In this document: in pieces, positions 1 through 12,500 of the stretch
Numbering within the stretch: the stretch's first letter is position 1
Layout of the letters: each line of letters starts with the position of its first letter
Source: Arthrinium phaeospermum
Lineage: Eukaryota; Ascomycota; Sordariomycetes; Amphisphaeriales; Apiosporaceae
Assembly (NCBI GenBank): GCA_006503535.1
Contig: QYRS01000009.1
Span: 744,001 to 808,000, forward strand
Length of the DNA stretch: 64,000 bases
Direction: 5' to 3'
Translations under genes and position numbers: made by a program
Notes under the pieces: generated by a model
Database searches by the model: none
Told to the model about the DNA's origin: nothing
The model's input: the letters and a program-made list of their open reading frames with translations, nothing else

Positions 1-2
1 AG

Positions 3-515
3 TATCTTGAGGACGCATTGGACCCATTTAGCAATGCGACAGGATATCGGGCGGCTGGGCGTATTCCCCAGATGCTGCCCAGCGCACTGGCCATAGAAGC
101 TCAGCGGGGACTCGCAGGTTAGCCAACCTACCGGCCGGAGATCACGTACATCGCTCGGAAATTCCTGGGCAGCCCCAATCTTACGATAATCGGCGCGGTG
201 ACGGCGGCCTGGATGTTCATTGCCTTCTCGACGGGCATCGTCATTATTCGCAGCGTGAGCATAGCCGAGTCTCTTCCTCTATCTCGCTGAACTGGCTCGG
301 CAATAGTTTCGACGCCCAGATCGCCACTAGCTGCGTTCCAGAGATTGGGGGGGATACGGATGACGGAGCCGGCCAACACAATCAAGGTCGGTCCAGAACA
401 TCTATCAGGCTCGCATGCGCAGACGGACGGACAGGTTCTGGATTACATTCGCCAGAACGCTACTCGGATCCGACATCCAGCTGAGCACTTGTGCAATAGA
501 GCGATCGGGCGATGA
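3..515 (+). CDS. Possible 3' end of a membrane-protein gene cut by the window edge
   Basis: One reading frame runs from base 3 to the TGA at 513-515 and is interrupted only by TAG at 120-122 and TGA at 288-290. From base 123 it encodes a stretch ending in one strongly hydrophobic helix (about bases 174-248). An 87-nt intron at 255-341 (GTGAGC donor, TTCCAG acceptor) would remove the TGA and keep the frame, giving a hydrophilic 57-residue tail. The TAG could lie in an upstream intron ending near 122, but no convincing donor is visible inside the window. The minus strand is also open over part of the region, so chance is not excluded. I do not recognise the family. It could be a real C-terminus, a pseudogene fragment or chance. 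Confidence 0.22.
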
Positions 516-1951
516 CGGGACGGTAGTCGACAGCAAGGAGGGTGTCCGGCGTTCAAAGGCGTCGCATCTGCGATGTCAGTATCATTCCATCTTTCACAAC
601 TCCAGCTCAGCTACAAGGAAAGCTGTTCGCCGTGGCGGAAAACAGACAACAGATGACATCAAGGCAGCAGGTGGTTTCGAGGCCGTGTAGTCTGCTGATC
701 CGCTACGTAGCAGTCCTTGGGGTATTGATTGGATTGAAGTCATCGGAGCCGGTTGTCTAGCAGCAAGTCGAGTCAAGCCTCGCCCAAGCTAGCGGTAGCT
801 AACCCCCGGATTTCCAAAGCTGATTCAAGATAGCTCTAGCACGCGGTGCTGCATTGAAACGACGAATGTCTAGATCCGAGTGGATGAGAGGCCGGCGGCT
901 TGGCCCTAAGTATGATAAAGAGTAAAGCTATCGAGTCAAAAGCGGGCTAGCTTCCGATTTGGGGAGGCAGGGGTGCGGACAGCCGGTCTGGTCCCCGATA
1001 GCAGGCAGTGCTACTTAAGAGCTGTGAGTAAAGACAGAATGTCCCCACCGTAAGGATAAGCAGTTGCTGTGGTGTTTTGATCAGCATAAGAGCATTGATG
1101 GATGATGGTAATGGGAGCGGGTGGGTACATTTGCCTACTTACATTATGAATCGTATCTAGTAAGGTCAGCTATCAGCCCTGAACCGCATTTCAGCATATC
1201 AGATAGGCCAAATTGCGTATCAGCTGCCTCCCATGCTACCACACTACCGGATAACGGGATGGAAGGAGGCAGGAACAGGAAAGTCCATGCGATTGCAACA
1301 GGGCCAAGCCCAGCCTTGGTCCGAAGGGGGATGTCCATGCGAATGGCAGCAGCCAAGAAATCACCGCTACTTGGCTTTGGGGTAAAGCATGTTCTCAGCT
1401 CTGTCGCCGGCAGGGCTAGGTGGTTCACGGTAGAAAGGGAAAAGGCCAGGGGAGGGCGTTGTCGCGTGGTTGGTGGGTGGTGGTGCTTGTTCCCTCCGCT
1501 CTCTCTCTGTTGTGTCGCTATCAACGAGAGCCGTTATCGTCGCTCTAAGCGTCTTGGCAGTCTGGGGTTGGCACGGGTTAGGCCCGTTTTAGTCGGGTTG
1601 CCAAGCCGCTGAGGGCGAACCTCGTTATCTCGGTGGGGCAGTAGTGGTAGTGATTGGTGACTGGCTCAACCACCATGTCGTCTCTACCCTCATTCCCTAG
1701 CTCTGTCCAGGTGCAATCCAGGCTCTCTCCTCTCCAGTCTCTCGTGTATCTGCGTGGGTGTTCCTTGTTATGTAACAACCACGTTATCAATTCGCTCCAT
1801 ATATCCCCAGAGAGCCATCATGCCGTCTCTCGCATATATAGCATTCGAGATGTCCCCTTTGGGATTGAGGGCTTGCTTCACCACGGAAACTCCCCTTCAC
1901 CCAACTCATCTCCTATCACCCTCTGTTCCGTAGTCATCAACTCCTACCATA
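516..1951. other. Intergenic region and permease leader
   Basis: No convincing gene is seen. Bases 1680-1950 are pyrimidine-rich, as is usual just upstream of filamentous-fungal start codons. A TATA-like CATATATA lies at 1833-1840. An upstream reading frame of 37 codons (1820-1933) ends 18 bases before the permease start. Confidence 0.5.
1834..1840 (+). promoter_or_regulatory. TATA-like element upstream of the amino-acid permease
   Basis: The ATATATA stretch lies about 110 bases upstream of the permease start codon at 1952 and is followed by a CT-rich leader. The spacing suits a core promoter, but nothing in the sequence proves the transcription start. Confidence 0.3.
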
Positions 1952-3752
1952 ATGGATGACACCGAAAAGAAGGGAGGCATTACGCCTGCCTACACCAACA
2001 CCGGTAGCGAAGACATCGCCGTTGTCGCTGCTGATCAATATCAGGAGACCAAGCGCGGTCTGAGCCCTCGACATGTGCAGCTCATGGCCATCGGCGGATC
2101 GATTGGTACTGGACTTTGGGTAAGCAAGCAATGTCTCTTTCGTCTCTCAAGGGACTGCCGAAATTGGGGTGTGTCGGAATGGACGCCGCTGACAATAGCG
2201 CTTAGGTCGGTATTGGCGGGGTACTGAGTAAGGCAGGCCCACTCTCGCTGCTTCTGGGGTACGCCTTCTGGGGTATCATGTTCGTGTGGCCCCTGAACTT
2301 GTGCGTGGCCGAGATGTGCGCCTACCTGCCCACCAAGGGCAGCATCTTCGAGCTGGCCGCACGCTTCTTCGACCCGGCCCTGGGTTTCGCCATGGGCTGG
2401 ACGTATTTCTTCGCCGGCGTCATGCTGGTGTGCACCGAGTATTCGGCCGTCGCCACGGTGATGCAGTACTGGCTGCCCGACGTCAACCCGGCCGCTTGGA
2501 TCGCCATGGCCCTAGTCTCCTGCTTGCTGCTCAATGTGGTCGCCGTCAAGTGGTACGGAGAGTCCGAGTTCATCATGGCCTCCACCAAGGTCATCCTGCT
2601 GTTCGGACTGTGCCTGGTGACGCTTATCACCATGTCTGGAGGCAACCCCAAGCATGACGCCTACGGTTTCCGCAACTGGAGCGGCGGCAACGCGATCCAT
2701 GAGTACTACACGACGGGAGACACGGGGCGATTCCTGGGTTGGTGGAAGGTCGTCATCTACGCCGCCTTCACCATTGCCGGCCCCGATATGATCGCGTTGG
2801 CTGCGGGCGAGATCCAGAACCCCCGCCGGACCATTCCCCGTGTCGCCAAGCTGATCTTCTACCGCCTGGTCGGTTTCTACGTCGTCGGAGTCCTGTGCGT
2901 GGGCATCATCTGCTCCTCGCGCGACCCCCTGCTGCTGGGCGCTATTGCCAACTCGGACCCCGGCGCCGCGGCCTCTCCCTGGGTCGTCGGCATCAAGAAC
3001 CTCAGCATCCCCTTCCTGCCCGACCTCGTTAACGCGCTGATCTTGCTGTCCGGATGGTCGTGCGGTAACGCCTATCTCTACTCGTCGTCGCGGACGCTGT
3101 ACGGTCTGGCCAAGGGTAAGTCTCTCTCGTCATCTGTTCCTGAACTTGCGTGCTAACTGCAATCGTAGACGGCCAAGCGCCCAAGATCTTCGCCAAGTGC
3201 AACAAGGCCGGTGTTCCGATGTACGCCGTCCTGACCGTGTCGGCCATCACCTGCATCACCTTCCTGGTATCGTCCAACTCGGCCGTCGAAGTCTTCTACT
3301 GGTTCGTCGACCTGACGACGACGGCCCTGATCATGACGTACGTCATGATGCTGACGGCCTACATCGGCTTCTACCGCGCCTGCAAGGCCCAGAACATGGA
3401 CCCGGCCAGCCTGCCCTACCGCGCTCCCCTGACGCCCTACACGCCGTGGGTGGCGCTCGTCATCGGCTGGCTGGCCCTGCTCTTCGTGGGCTACAGCGCC
3501 TTCGTGCCGTTCGACACGCGCAGCTTCATCACCGCCTACTTCGCCGTCGGCTGGGGCGGCTTCATGTTCGTCGTCTGGAAGCTGCTCAAGCGCACCAAGA
3601 TGGTCAAGCCCGCCGAGGCCGACCTCATCAGCGGCAAGAAGGAGATCGACGACGAGTGCCGTCACTGGGAGGAGGGCGGCATCGAGGAGGTCGAGAAGGC
3701 GCGGTTGGCGCAGATGGGCTTCGCGAGGCGCTGCTGGGAACGTCTGTGGTAA
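1952..3752 (+). CDS. Amino-acid permease (APC/YAT family, proline-permease-like)
   Basis: Plasma-membrane, proton-coupled amino-acid uptake carrier of about 553 residues. Exons are 1952-2119, 2206-3115 and 3169-3752; both introns have clean GTAAG donors and the frames join exactly. The N-terminal soluble tail leads into the family signature RGLSPRHVQLMAIGGSIGTG, followed by about 12 hydrophobic segments. The conserved GEIQNPRRTIPRVAK loop comes after the fifth or sixth segment, and GQAPKIFAKCNKAGVP sits at the second splice junction, a position where the family always carries an APK motif. The loop and the IICSSRDP stretch resemble proline permeases such as Put4/PrnB more than general permeases. 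Substrate is inferred. The start is the first ATG of the frame after the CT-rich leader. No transport or catabolic gene lies nearby. Confidence 0.9.
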
Positions 3753-4209
3753 TTGGCTGGGTTGGCATCTGCGCGATACCCAAAAAGACACTTTAATAAT
3801 GACATATATACCTGATCTTCAATATGAGCATGAGAATGACCATGCGCTTTAATCCAGTAAAACCATGAACAGAGAGTTAGTTCCCTGGCCACCCCGTAAT
3901 CACGAAGTAGCTTTGACCTACCTACTTAATCAGCTACAGCAATACTTGGCATTACTCAGCTCGGGAGGTTGTTTCAACCATTTGCCATAGAATATCCTCG
4001 ACCTCGAGATTCCGGGTTGTAAGAGACATGGAGTTGTGCTCCAAAACGGGTCGTAGCATGTAGAAGTGCATGTAGGTTAGGTTGCCCACCGAGGTTTCGC
4101 AGGCGAAAAATTGCCTGGGATCTGGTTGGGCTTATGGATATTTCTGTAGTAGTTATTAGCTCCCATAAGCTGCTCAATCCCACAACAATTGGCAAGCCCA
4201 CTCACCTCA
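3753..4209. other. Intergenic: permease 3' region and tRNA-His upstream region
   Basis: Short gap with no gene. It should hold the permease 3' untranslated region; nothing else is evident. Confidence 0.5.
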
Positions 4210-4299
4210 GGTGGCGTAGTATAGTGGTCAGTACAACACGTTGTGGTCTCGCATCATAACGGTTCCGTGTAGACCCCGGTTCGATTCCGGGCGCCGCCA
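4210..4299 (+). tRNA. tRNA-His (GTG) with an 18-nt intron
   Basis: The cloverleaf is complete: acceptor GGTGGCG (4210-4216) with CGCCGCC (4292-4298) and one T-G pair; D stem GTAT/GTAC; anticodon stem ACACG/CGTGT; T arm CCCGG-TTCGATT-CCGGG. The anticodon GTG is at 4243-4245. An 18-nt insertion (about 4247-4264) sits one base 3' of the anticodon, the standard place for nuclear tRNA introns. The discriminator is A4299. A T6 tract follows. Confidence 0.95.
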
Positions 4300-4301
4300 A
4301 A

Positions 4302-4307
4302 TTTTTT
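4302..4307 (+). terminator. RNA polymerase III terminator of tRNA-His
   Basis: Run of six T directly after the tRNA discriminator base. Confidence 0.85.
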
Positions 4308-4726
4308 CCAGTTTCCTATGATCGGATTATGCTGGGATTGTCTCTTTTTTAATTTTGGCTCCTAATTGATACCTGCTTCGATACAGTTATCGCATTCATA
4401 GGGTACCTCGTAAAATATCATTTATTATACGTCCAACAATCCATTATCTTTTTAATTGGTTTATTCGAGTAATATATGTCTTCTCTTAGATTTTATATCA
4501 AATTGTGAGTGCATCATCATGCATTTATTCCTCAATTCCATGCTGGTGTCTTCATGACGCGCCCGAAACCGAGTGATATCAATCTTCATCCTCGTGCCGT
4601 CTATGATAAACCAAGCCCGTTTGGTCAGACACCAGCTCAACCGTTTGTCAACCGACTTGGCCATCGATGCGATTACCACCACCGTCATGTCGTCTACATC
4701 CAAAATGGATGTAACAAACCCATTTG
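4308..4726. other. Intergenic, AT-rich
   Basis: Convergent gap between tRNA-His and the DUF3602-type gene. It is AT-rich with T runs and has no supported gene. Confidence 0.5.
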
Positions 4727-5067
4727 CTATTTGTCATCTTCTTGCTCCGTTTCTTTCGTCGACGACCGACGGAACATCCCCTTCGTGATATCGACGAGTT
4801 TGGATTGCCTCCGCTCGCCCTCGGCGTACGAGCTACTGCTGAAGACGCTACTCCGCCGCCGGGGCTGCTCTTGCTTGTCGGGTGACGGCGCAGGAGCGAT
4901 TTCGGACAGGGTCGCGTCGGCTCGAGTTCCTGTACACCCGATATCAGCAGCGCGGCCTCCGGGAGGGAGGCAGGAATGAGAACTAGAGAGAGCATATACT
5001 GACGGATGTTTCCAGCACCGCCTATACCGAAGGACCTTGGCCGCTCCTGTGGCTGCTCCTCCGACAT
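4727..5067 (-). CDS. Small DUF3602-type protein (GxGGAGNIR motif)
   Basis: Two exons, 5004-5067 and 4727-4929, joined across a 74-nt intron with a GTCAGT donor and a TACAG acceptor, give about 88 residues. The first exon ends in SFGIGGAGNIR. This glycine-rich GGAGNIR box marks the fungal DUF3602 family, which often carries several copies; only one is seen here. The second exon encodes a polar, serine-rich, mostly charged tail ending EQEDDK. No membrane segment or catalytic motif is visible and the family's function is unknown. In-frame upstream ATGs exist at 5100 and beyond; MSEEQ was chosen because the family motif normally lies close to the N-terminus. The main uncertainty is the unusual donor. 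Confidence 0.7.
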
Positions 5068-6134
5068 CTTGTGCATAAGAAAGCTTCTCATGATTGATAC
5101 ACGAGATGTGTAGAAACTAGAAGTCCTCAATTAATTTCGTGGGCGACGGCAGACACTACGTGACGATGTCATGACATTGCCAAAACAGAGTAGGTGGAAC
5201 GGGACAAAACCCTCCTTCCCTTATGTTGAGCTCCACGAGGGGATCCGGACTTCATATAACTATGTAACCACCGAACTCCCCCTTCAGGAAGTGCGAGATA
5301 ACCTTCGGTGCCCTCATTGGTTCCCATACATCCCGATCTTTCTCCATGACAGACTTGTGAAAGTCCCCAATTCGATTTGGATGTGATGTACTGTATGCGT
5401 TCGGGAGTCAGTAGCGGCGGTTGACGGCACCCCCCGGACTAAGCAAAGCTTGGCCATCGCCATCTAGCGTGACATCAGATGCTAAAGCTTCGGGGCATCA
5501 AGTCGAAAAACTGATATCGGACAGGCGCTTCACTGGCGGGGCTCAGAAAAACGTGGGAGCTAGCCGGTGTACGCTGACGTCAAATGTCTACGGGTTGGGA
5601 AGACTTCGGAGCGGGCGAGCGGCCAGTCGGCGTGGGGTGAGTATCGAATAGTACCACTCAAGGCGACGGCATTGAGGAGGGAGCATGGCATATGCAGGTT
5701 ATCGCGAACGACTATATAGTCTTTCAGATCAGATATTACCATTGAAGGAAGTATCAAGCACATGCAGCAACATGATCAGTCTCCATTGGTATGGGATGTA
5801 ATTCGATGCTTCGTTTCTTGATAGCCCCTTCAGTATTGGTTCTTTTCACTTTCTCCAAACGAAGACTCTTATGGACCTCCTACCTGCAATAATCAGGCCA
5901 TGATGCATGGCCCCAGGAAGCATGTCATAAGGCATGGAAATGCAAGTAACCAGTTTTGCGGGGTAGCTCTGGGCCCCACCACATTTCAATCAAGCCAAAC
6001 CGGGCCTTGATGACACTTCAGCCACCAGGTAGAGGATAGCTTGCTTCAGGGAAGTCAACAAAACACCCCGAATCAACAACGACCACAACCCCCTGAAGAT
6101 ATTCCCACGAGCAAAAGAAGAACCAACGGACAAG
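5068..6134. other. Divergent intergenic region
   Basis: Shared upstream region of the DUF3602-type gene and the RINT-1-like gene. Several short open frames exist but none has recognisable coding character. Confidence 0.5.
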
Positions 6135-8779
6135 ATGGCAGCGCACGCGACGCTCACCCGCGCCCAGTCGATGGAGCCCGATATCCGGCTCGAGGACTAC
6201 CTCGACGACAAGCTCCAATCCGTGACCGACCTCGAGAACCTCGACAGCCTACTAGCCAACGTCGAGCTGCAGCGCCAGCAGCTCCAGACCCAGCTCGACG
6301 GCGCGGCGCAGGAGCTCGAAGACGTGCGGCGCTCGGCGCAGGACCGGCAGGGCGGCGTCGCGAAGCAGATCGAGGACTTCGACCAGCTGCAGCAGAGCAT
6401 CGACCTCCGCCTGCAGATCATGAACCAGTCCGACGCCCCCGACGAGGCCATCCGCCGCCTCGAGGCGCCCATGAAGCAGCTGCACCGCATCGAGCTGGCG
6501 CACCGCTACGTCGCGCTGCTGCAGGACGTCGAGGCCATGCGCCGCGAGGCCCGCTCGCACCTGCCCCAGGACCCCAAGGAGGCGCTGCGCCCCTACACGC
6601 GCCTGCGGCAGCTCGCGGGCCAGCTGCGCGAGCTGCAGGGGCCCGCCGACGAGGCCGCGGGCCACCTGGTCGGCCACGTCGAGCAGGTCGCCACCAGCCT
6701 GTGGGACGAGATGAAGAAGACCATGTCGGAGGAGCTGGGCGCGGTGCTGAAGGCGCGCAACTGGCCCGCGGCCGTGGACGCCGGCGCCGAGGTGGACGCC
6801 GAGTGGCTCGGGGCGTTCGAGAAGTCGATGGACCTCCAGGTGCCCGAGGTGCTGTACTCGGAGTCGCTCGTCAACCTGCTGCCCGTCGACGTCATGGCCC
6901 GGCCCTTCGTGCAGTGGTTCCGCTTCCAGTTCATGGGCGACAACGGCACGAGCGCCCCCGCCGCCTTTGGTACCTTCTGCCTGCCCAACTTCGTCTCCCT
7001 GGTCGACAAGTGGGAGGACTTCTTCCGCTCCAACTTCGACCACGTCCTGGCGTCGCGCTTCCAGGGCACCAAGGCCGCCGAGACGACGGCGTACACCGAC
7101 CCCGCCTGCGCCCTGACCACGGCGCTCCTGCCGGTCCTGCGGCAAAAGGTGGAGAGCGTCGTGCAGCATGGGCTGAAGAACCCGCAGTACCTCAGCAGCC
7201 TCATGGTCCAGCTCATGGACTTCGACGACACCATCCGGTCGCGCTTCAGCTACGACGGGGGCGACGCGGAGAACGGATGGCCGGGCCTCACGTCCGAGGT
7301 CCTCGACCAGTACTTCCGCGCGTGGCTCAAGTTCGAGAAGGAGTTTGCCCTCGAGCGCTACCAGACCATCATCAACTCCCCGGACGCGCGCAACATCGAC
7401 TACGATTACAGCACCCCCGGCAAGATGAAGCCTACGTATGGGGCCGTCCGCGTCACCGATCTCCTGCGGTCGGTCACGTCACAGTACGAGAGAGTCCGGC
7501 GGCTGCCTCACAAGATCCGTTTCCTTATCGACATCCAGCAGGAGATCTTGGATCAGTATCACAGCCGCTTGCTCGACTCCTTGGAGGCGTATGCATCGTT
7601 GACATCGACAGTTGCCCGTACACTGCAGGGCGTATCCAAGGAGCAGCTCGCCGCCCTGGAAGGAACCGGGGGTTTGGAGGCCTTGTGCAAAGTCTTGGGA
7701 AGTGCAGACCATATCGTGTCCACACTAAGCGATTGGGGGAACGAGGAGGTAAGTTATCTCCCTACGCTACACTCACTTCAGCAATACGAGTGGACACTAA
7801 CAACGAGACGCAGTTCTTCATCGAGCTGTGGGAGGACCTCAAGGGCCGCGCCAAGCAAGCCGACGACGACCAGACCAACCTGGTGGGCGGGATGAGCTAC
7901 GACCATGTCAAGGGCCGCACGTCGTCCGAGATCGGCTCCGAGGGCGACGGCTCCATCTTTGACGAGACGATCAAGTTCTACAGCAAGCGCCGCGAGAGCG
8001 CTCAGAAGTTCCTTAAGGAGGCCTTGGTGGAATCCCACCAGACCGCTTTCCGCCCATATCTCACCAAACCGCAGTGGAGCATCGTCAGCAGCGAGGCATC
8101 GGGTAAGTTTGCAATACCAAGCGTCATTGTGGTCGCCTAGCCAGGGGCTAACTTGTTGTGTAGTCGACCCTTCCCAACTTGCCGTGACGGCCGAGCTCGA
8201 TGAACCCTTGAGGGTAAGATATGATCCCCACCAATATTACCTACCCCGATACTTTGGAACACTTGGCTGACTGATTGGAAACGAAAACAGATCATGAAGC
8301 GCAACCTGACCTTCCTAGCCTCGGCCCTCAGCACGGCGACCTACAAAAAGGTCTGGCGCGAGGCCCTCGACACCCTCCAGGACGCCCTCTGGTCCGGCAT
8401 CCTGCTGCGCCAGAACTTCACCACCCTCGGCGCCGCCCAGTTCGCGCGCGATATCCAGGCCATCCTGTCCCTCGTGGACCGCCACATCCCCGAAGGCTCC
8501 GCGGCCATGGCGCAGCTCGAGGAGGCCGTGCGGTTGCTCAGCTTGCCCATGGAGGCTTCTACTTCTGACGGGTCCAGCCGTGAGAAGAACAATGGCGATG
8601 ATGGTGAGGATAAAGGCAATGACTCGTCCTCGTCTCCTTTCTCCCTACAGCAGATCAGCGACCGCATGTTCACGGATAACCAGGAGGCCAGGAGGGCGCT
8701 CGAAGACCTCGGGATCCAGACGCTGGAACCCGTCGACGCGAGGAAGATATTGCAGAGGCGGGTGGAGAATAGCGAGTGA
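6135..8779 (+). CDS. RINT-1/Tip20 family vesicle-tethering subunit
   Basis: Subunit of the Dsl1/NRZ-type tether at the endoplasmic reticulum, which captures Golgi-derived COPI vesicles and works with ER SNAREs (family knowledge). Exons are 6135-7748, 7814-8102, 8164-8213 and 8291-8779, giving about 813 residues, the usual family length. The introns are short with GTAAG donors, and frames join as phases 0, 1 and 0. The N-terminus (about residues 20-110) is a heptad-rich coiled coil starting LEDYLDDKLQSVTDLENLDS. The body is the long helical region typical of RINT-1, including FRAWLKFEKEFALERYQTI and, later, TIKFYSKRRESAQKF. The last exon ends in an acidic/serine linker and a short conserved tail. 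Ten short in-frame peptides in other frames are shadows caused by high GC. It is convergent with FKS1. Confidence 0.88.
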
Positions 8780-9522
8780 TTGATTATGGGACGGACGATA
8801 GACAAGATATAGATTTAAATAAATGGTAAACGCTTTACTTGTACTCCATGCCTATATATTGGATATAAAATGACAGGCGCCTACTTCGTGGCCTGGCCTC
8901 TCAATAAGAAGCCCAAAGTGGCCACTGGGCTTTTCAGAACCGGCCGTCATAGGAAAAGATGGTAAGAGTCATGTCAATTCAGCGAGGTGAAGAAACATTG
9001 AGTAAGCCTCAGTTGTCTATGTCAGTATCGCCTTTGCCCATCCCGTCCATTGTTGCTACACGTAGCTACGTATATACTCAAGTCATCACAAAAAAGCCAG
9101 TCAGTCGGTTCAGTTCAGTCACCACATCACGTACAAACACAAGGTTGAATATTAGATCCATATTTTGTTTGATTGATCGATTGCGTCTCTCTCTTGCTGG
9201 ACCCAGATACCACACATTCTTCTCCTCTTGTGTATGTATACCTGCGCCGCCCAGCAAAGGAAAAAGAGACATCTCTGAGTACAATAATTACTTCTCGTCA
9301 TGTCCCGAAGGAATTTGAAAATCAAAAAGAAAAACCCCCGCGAAACTGATGCCTGTGACTCTAGAGAGAATATAATAATAAGCCGTGTACCATGCAAACA
9401 CCAGAAATACAACGCATTTCCCAACCGGGCAAGCCCTTTCCCCCACGGCCTCACTCGGGCCCGGGTCAATATCGCCTGCCCGCTAAAGGGTTTTTATGAT
9501 ACAGCCACTGCTCCTCCGGAGA
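8780..9522. other. Convergent intergenic region (two 3' untranslated regions)
   Basis: Lies between the stop codons of the RINT-1-like gene and FKS1. It is AT-richer than its flanks, with no gene seen. Confidence 0.55.
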
Positions 9523-12500
9523 TTAAAACAACGCTCTGTTAACCAGGCCCGGGAGGGGAGTCGGTGACTGCGATGGGTAGCCAGGTCGTCCGGTTCCCGT
9601 CTCCTGCTCAATCGTGTTGTTGTGGGACTGGTTGAATGGCTGCAAGAAGTCCATGGGGATGGGCAGGGCGCTCCAGAACTTCTGGTTGATAACATAGGTG
9701 TTGAGAATGGCAGGGCCGATAATCAACGCCAAGAAGATGAAGAACAGAGTGAAGAAGAGGATGGCGAAGCGGATCACTCTTCTCCTTCTAAGCTTAGACT
9801 GCTTCAGAGAGTAGATGGGAGGGCGGATTTGACGACTGTTCGCAAGGTTGGTTAGCAAAGGTTTCTGTAAGTAGGGGATGGGGAGTTGGATCAAACATAC
9901 CTAGGTCGAAGCCAGAACAGCATCATCGAGTGCAGCATATCAATCTTGGGAATGCAGACGAAGGGAGCCATGAGGAACAGAATCATGTGGCCGAGGACGA
10001 AATCGGCAGCAAACATGCTCAGCTCGGTGACCTTGCAAAGGAATTCACGACCGGGCTGAGAGATCGAGTGCCAACCCATGGAGTACCACTTTCCGGTCCA
10101 GAAGGCAATGTTGGAGGTGTCTCCCTTCATCTCACGCGTCAAGCACAGGGCGACGATGAGACTCAGAATGAATCGTTGGATAGCCACGACGGTGATCATA
10201 CCAATGATCGTCTTCGCGAAGTCCCAAGCCTCAAGGATGTACATGACCTCGAAGAAGACAAGAAGCATGATGACAGCAAGGGCGTGGGCAATGGCAGCCA
10301 ACACGCTACCGAACTTCTTGCAGCACATGCTCAGGACGGGACCCATACAACAGGCCATGGCGAACATGGCGAACAGGACACCCATGTTGATAGCAATGGG
10401 CGCAAGCGCGACGATGGCGACACGGAGCAGGGAGTTGGTGGGACCGACAGACTTGGCGTTTCCGTCCTTGCCTGCCACGACACCGGTCTGGGCGTTCATG
10501 AAGAGGTAAGGGATCAGAGTGACCGCGACGTACAAGAGCGGGGCAAAGATCTCGCCAAAGAAGATGTTGGTGAAAGCAGCCCTCGAGACATCGGCAGAGC
10601 CCTTGGCCGAGGGGTCACCCAGAGTCTTTCGCTTGTAACCAGTGATACGGGTTCGGGAGAGACGGCAGTAGTTGATCCACGAAGACGAGTGAGATCGCGA
10701 GTTACCACGAGACAACCAGCGAAGGTAGTCGCGGTAATCGATGAAGAAGTCGCTCCACGAGAACTGGTGAGGGTTGTACAGGAAAGGCGAAATGACCAGG
10801 GCAATGAGCGTAATCCAGAAGTAGACCAACGCACCCTGCCAGATAGTCAAGGTGGCGAAGAGCAACATCATCAGAAGACGGGCGCCGAAGTAGATGGACG
10901 GACCAGCGAATCGAGAGTACAGCACACCGAATGGAATACGCGCCGTGGCGAAACCACGACCGGTACCAATGTAACGGGCACCTCCAAACGAAAGATCCTG
11001 CTCGACAGCGTTTGCATAAATCTGACAAACGAAGACTTCGAAGAAGGGCGAGAGCGAGCAAATCTGCTTGCCGAAACGCAGGGCCATACGCAGGACACCA
11101 CGCTCAGTAAGTTCCTGAACGCAAAGGGGCACGAAGGAGATGAAGACGACGAAAACGATGGAGATGATACAACGCCAGATCCAATCCATAAGAGCATCTG
11201 TGTTGGCGCAACCCGTGGGCAGGAGAGGATCCGTGATAGGGACGTTGACGTTGTACTCGCAGCGAATGGTCTGGTTGCGCAGGGCACCCAAGCTGAGCAG
11301 CGTGATCATGAAGAGGTTGACCGACAACATAATAAACATGTTGTTCAAGTGGAAACCAGGATGGGCGTAGTAGAAGGACAAGAAGCGGTCCAGAGGCAGC
11401 TGCGTTCCGAGGTAGTAGTACTCGCGAGACAGAATCTGCTCACCCATACCCGTTCCAATCTTGGTGGTGAAGTTGAGAATAGAGCCGAAACCAAGATCAC
11501 GACCCTTACCACACTGGTAGTACTCGCAGTGCTTGATACGTCCACCACGCAGTAAAGCGTTCATACCGGCGTAAATATCCTCGTTCAGATGCAGACCCTT
11601 CTGAGCCTTGGACACACCACCACGAGTGTTCATGAAGATACCGTTGAGGAAATCAGGATGACCGTAATGGAGCTTACCACCGATCTGGGCCAAGGTTCGA
11701 GCGAAGAGAGTACCGAATGTCTGTTCCTTTCCGGCGGCGACATCACCCAAGATACCAATGTTCTCGGAGAAAATGTATTCACGGGCACCGAGAATGGCAA
11801 CAGGGTCGGGAGAAACGGTCTTGACACCGGGGTGTAGGGCGAAACGTTGTCGGACTTCATCTCTTCAAACTCGGCCAGGACGGAGCGAATCTTCAGGCAT
11901 TCCTCGAGGTAGTTGTCCTGGTTAGCGTCGACCAACTGGATGTACTCTCCACGGTAGAAGATGATGGCGTGGTTCTGGTTGTCGGACTTTCCATCACCAA
12001 GAACAGGGTTACCGGACAGTTGAATGCGGAACTTGGGGCGACGCATGCCGTTCTCGAGAAGCTCGGAGTGACCATCGATCAAGGCAGAGAACAGGCGAGG
12101 CTCCTCGCCCTCGTTCAGAGGTGGCTCCTCATCCAGGTAGGCAATTTGCAAATCGGGGTAGGCACGGAGAAGGAACTCTGTGTTTTCCATCTCTTCCTTC
12201 TTGAACTTGGAGTAACGCTGCATAGAAACGCAGAGCTTGAACTTGCGGCGGGCCATGCGCTCGAGCTCGCGCTCCAGCTTGTCAGAGTTTCCACCGAACA
12301 TCTGGACGACCTCGGGGTTCTCAACACGGTACAAAAGCTTGATGGCGCGGCTGTAGTTCATGAAACCAGAGATTGTGCGGTACAGAGTCTGGGATCGGAG
12401 AGAAGCCCAGATACGAGTTCGCAGAGTGTACTCGGGAGCGGAAGACTTGAAACCAATGCAGTAGAAGGGCAGATCGTCAATCTTGGTCTTGGCGGTTTCC

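Noticed and set aside
6041..8140. 699-codon open frame overlapping the RINT-1-like gene
   Set aside because: Arg/Pro/Gly/Ala-rich sequence in a shifted frame of a GC-rich coding exon; the RINT-1 frame has conserved helices and correct introns.
9930..11555. 541-codon plus-strand open frame over FKS1
   Set aside because: It is the antisense shadow of the glucan synthase exon, caused by codon bias, with no recognisable domain.
11826..11838. Programmed ribosomal frameshift in FKS1
   Set aside because: No family member is known to use one, and the C-run context plus a second similar break in another gene favour an assembly indel.
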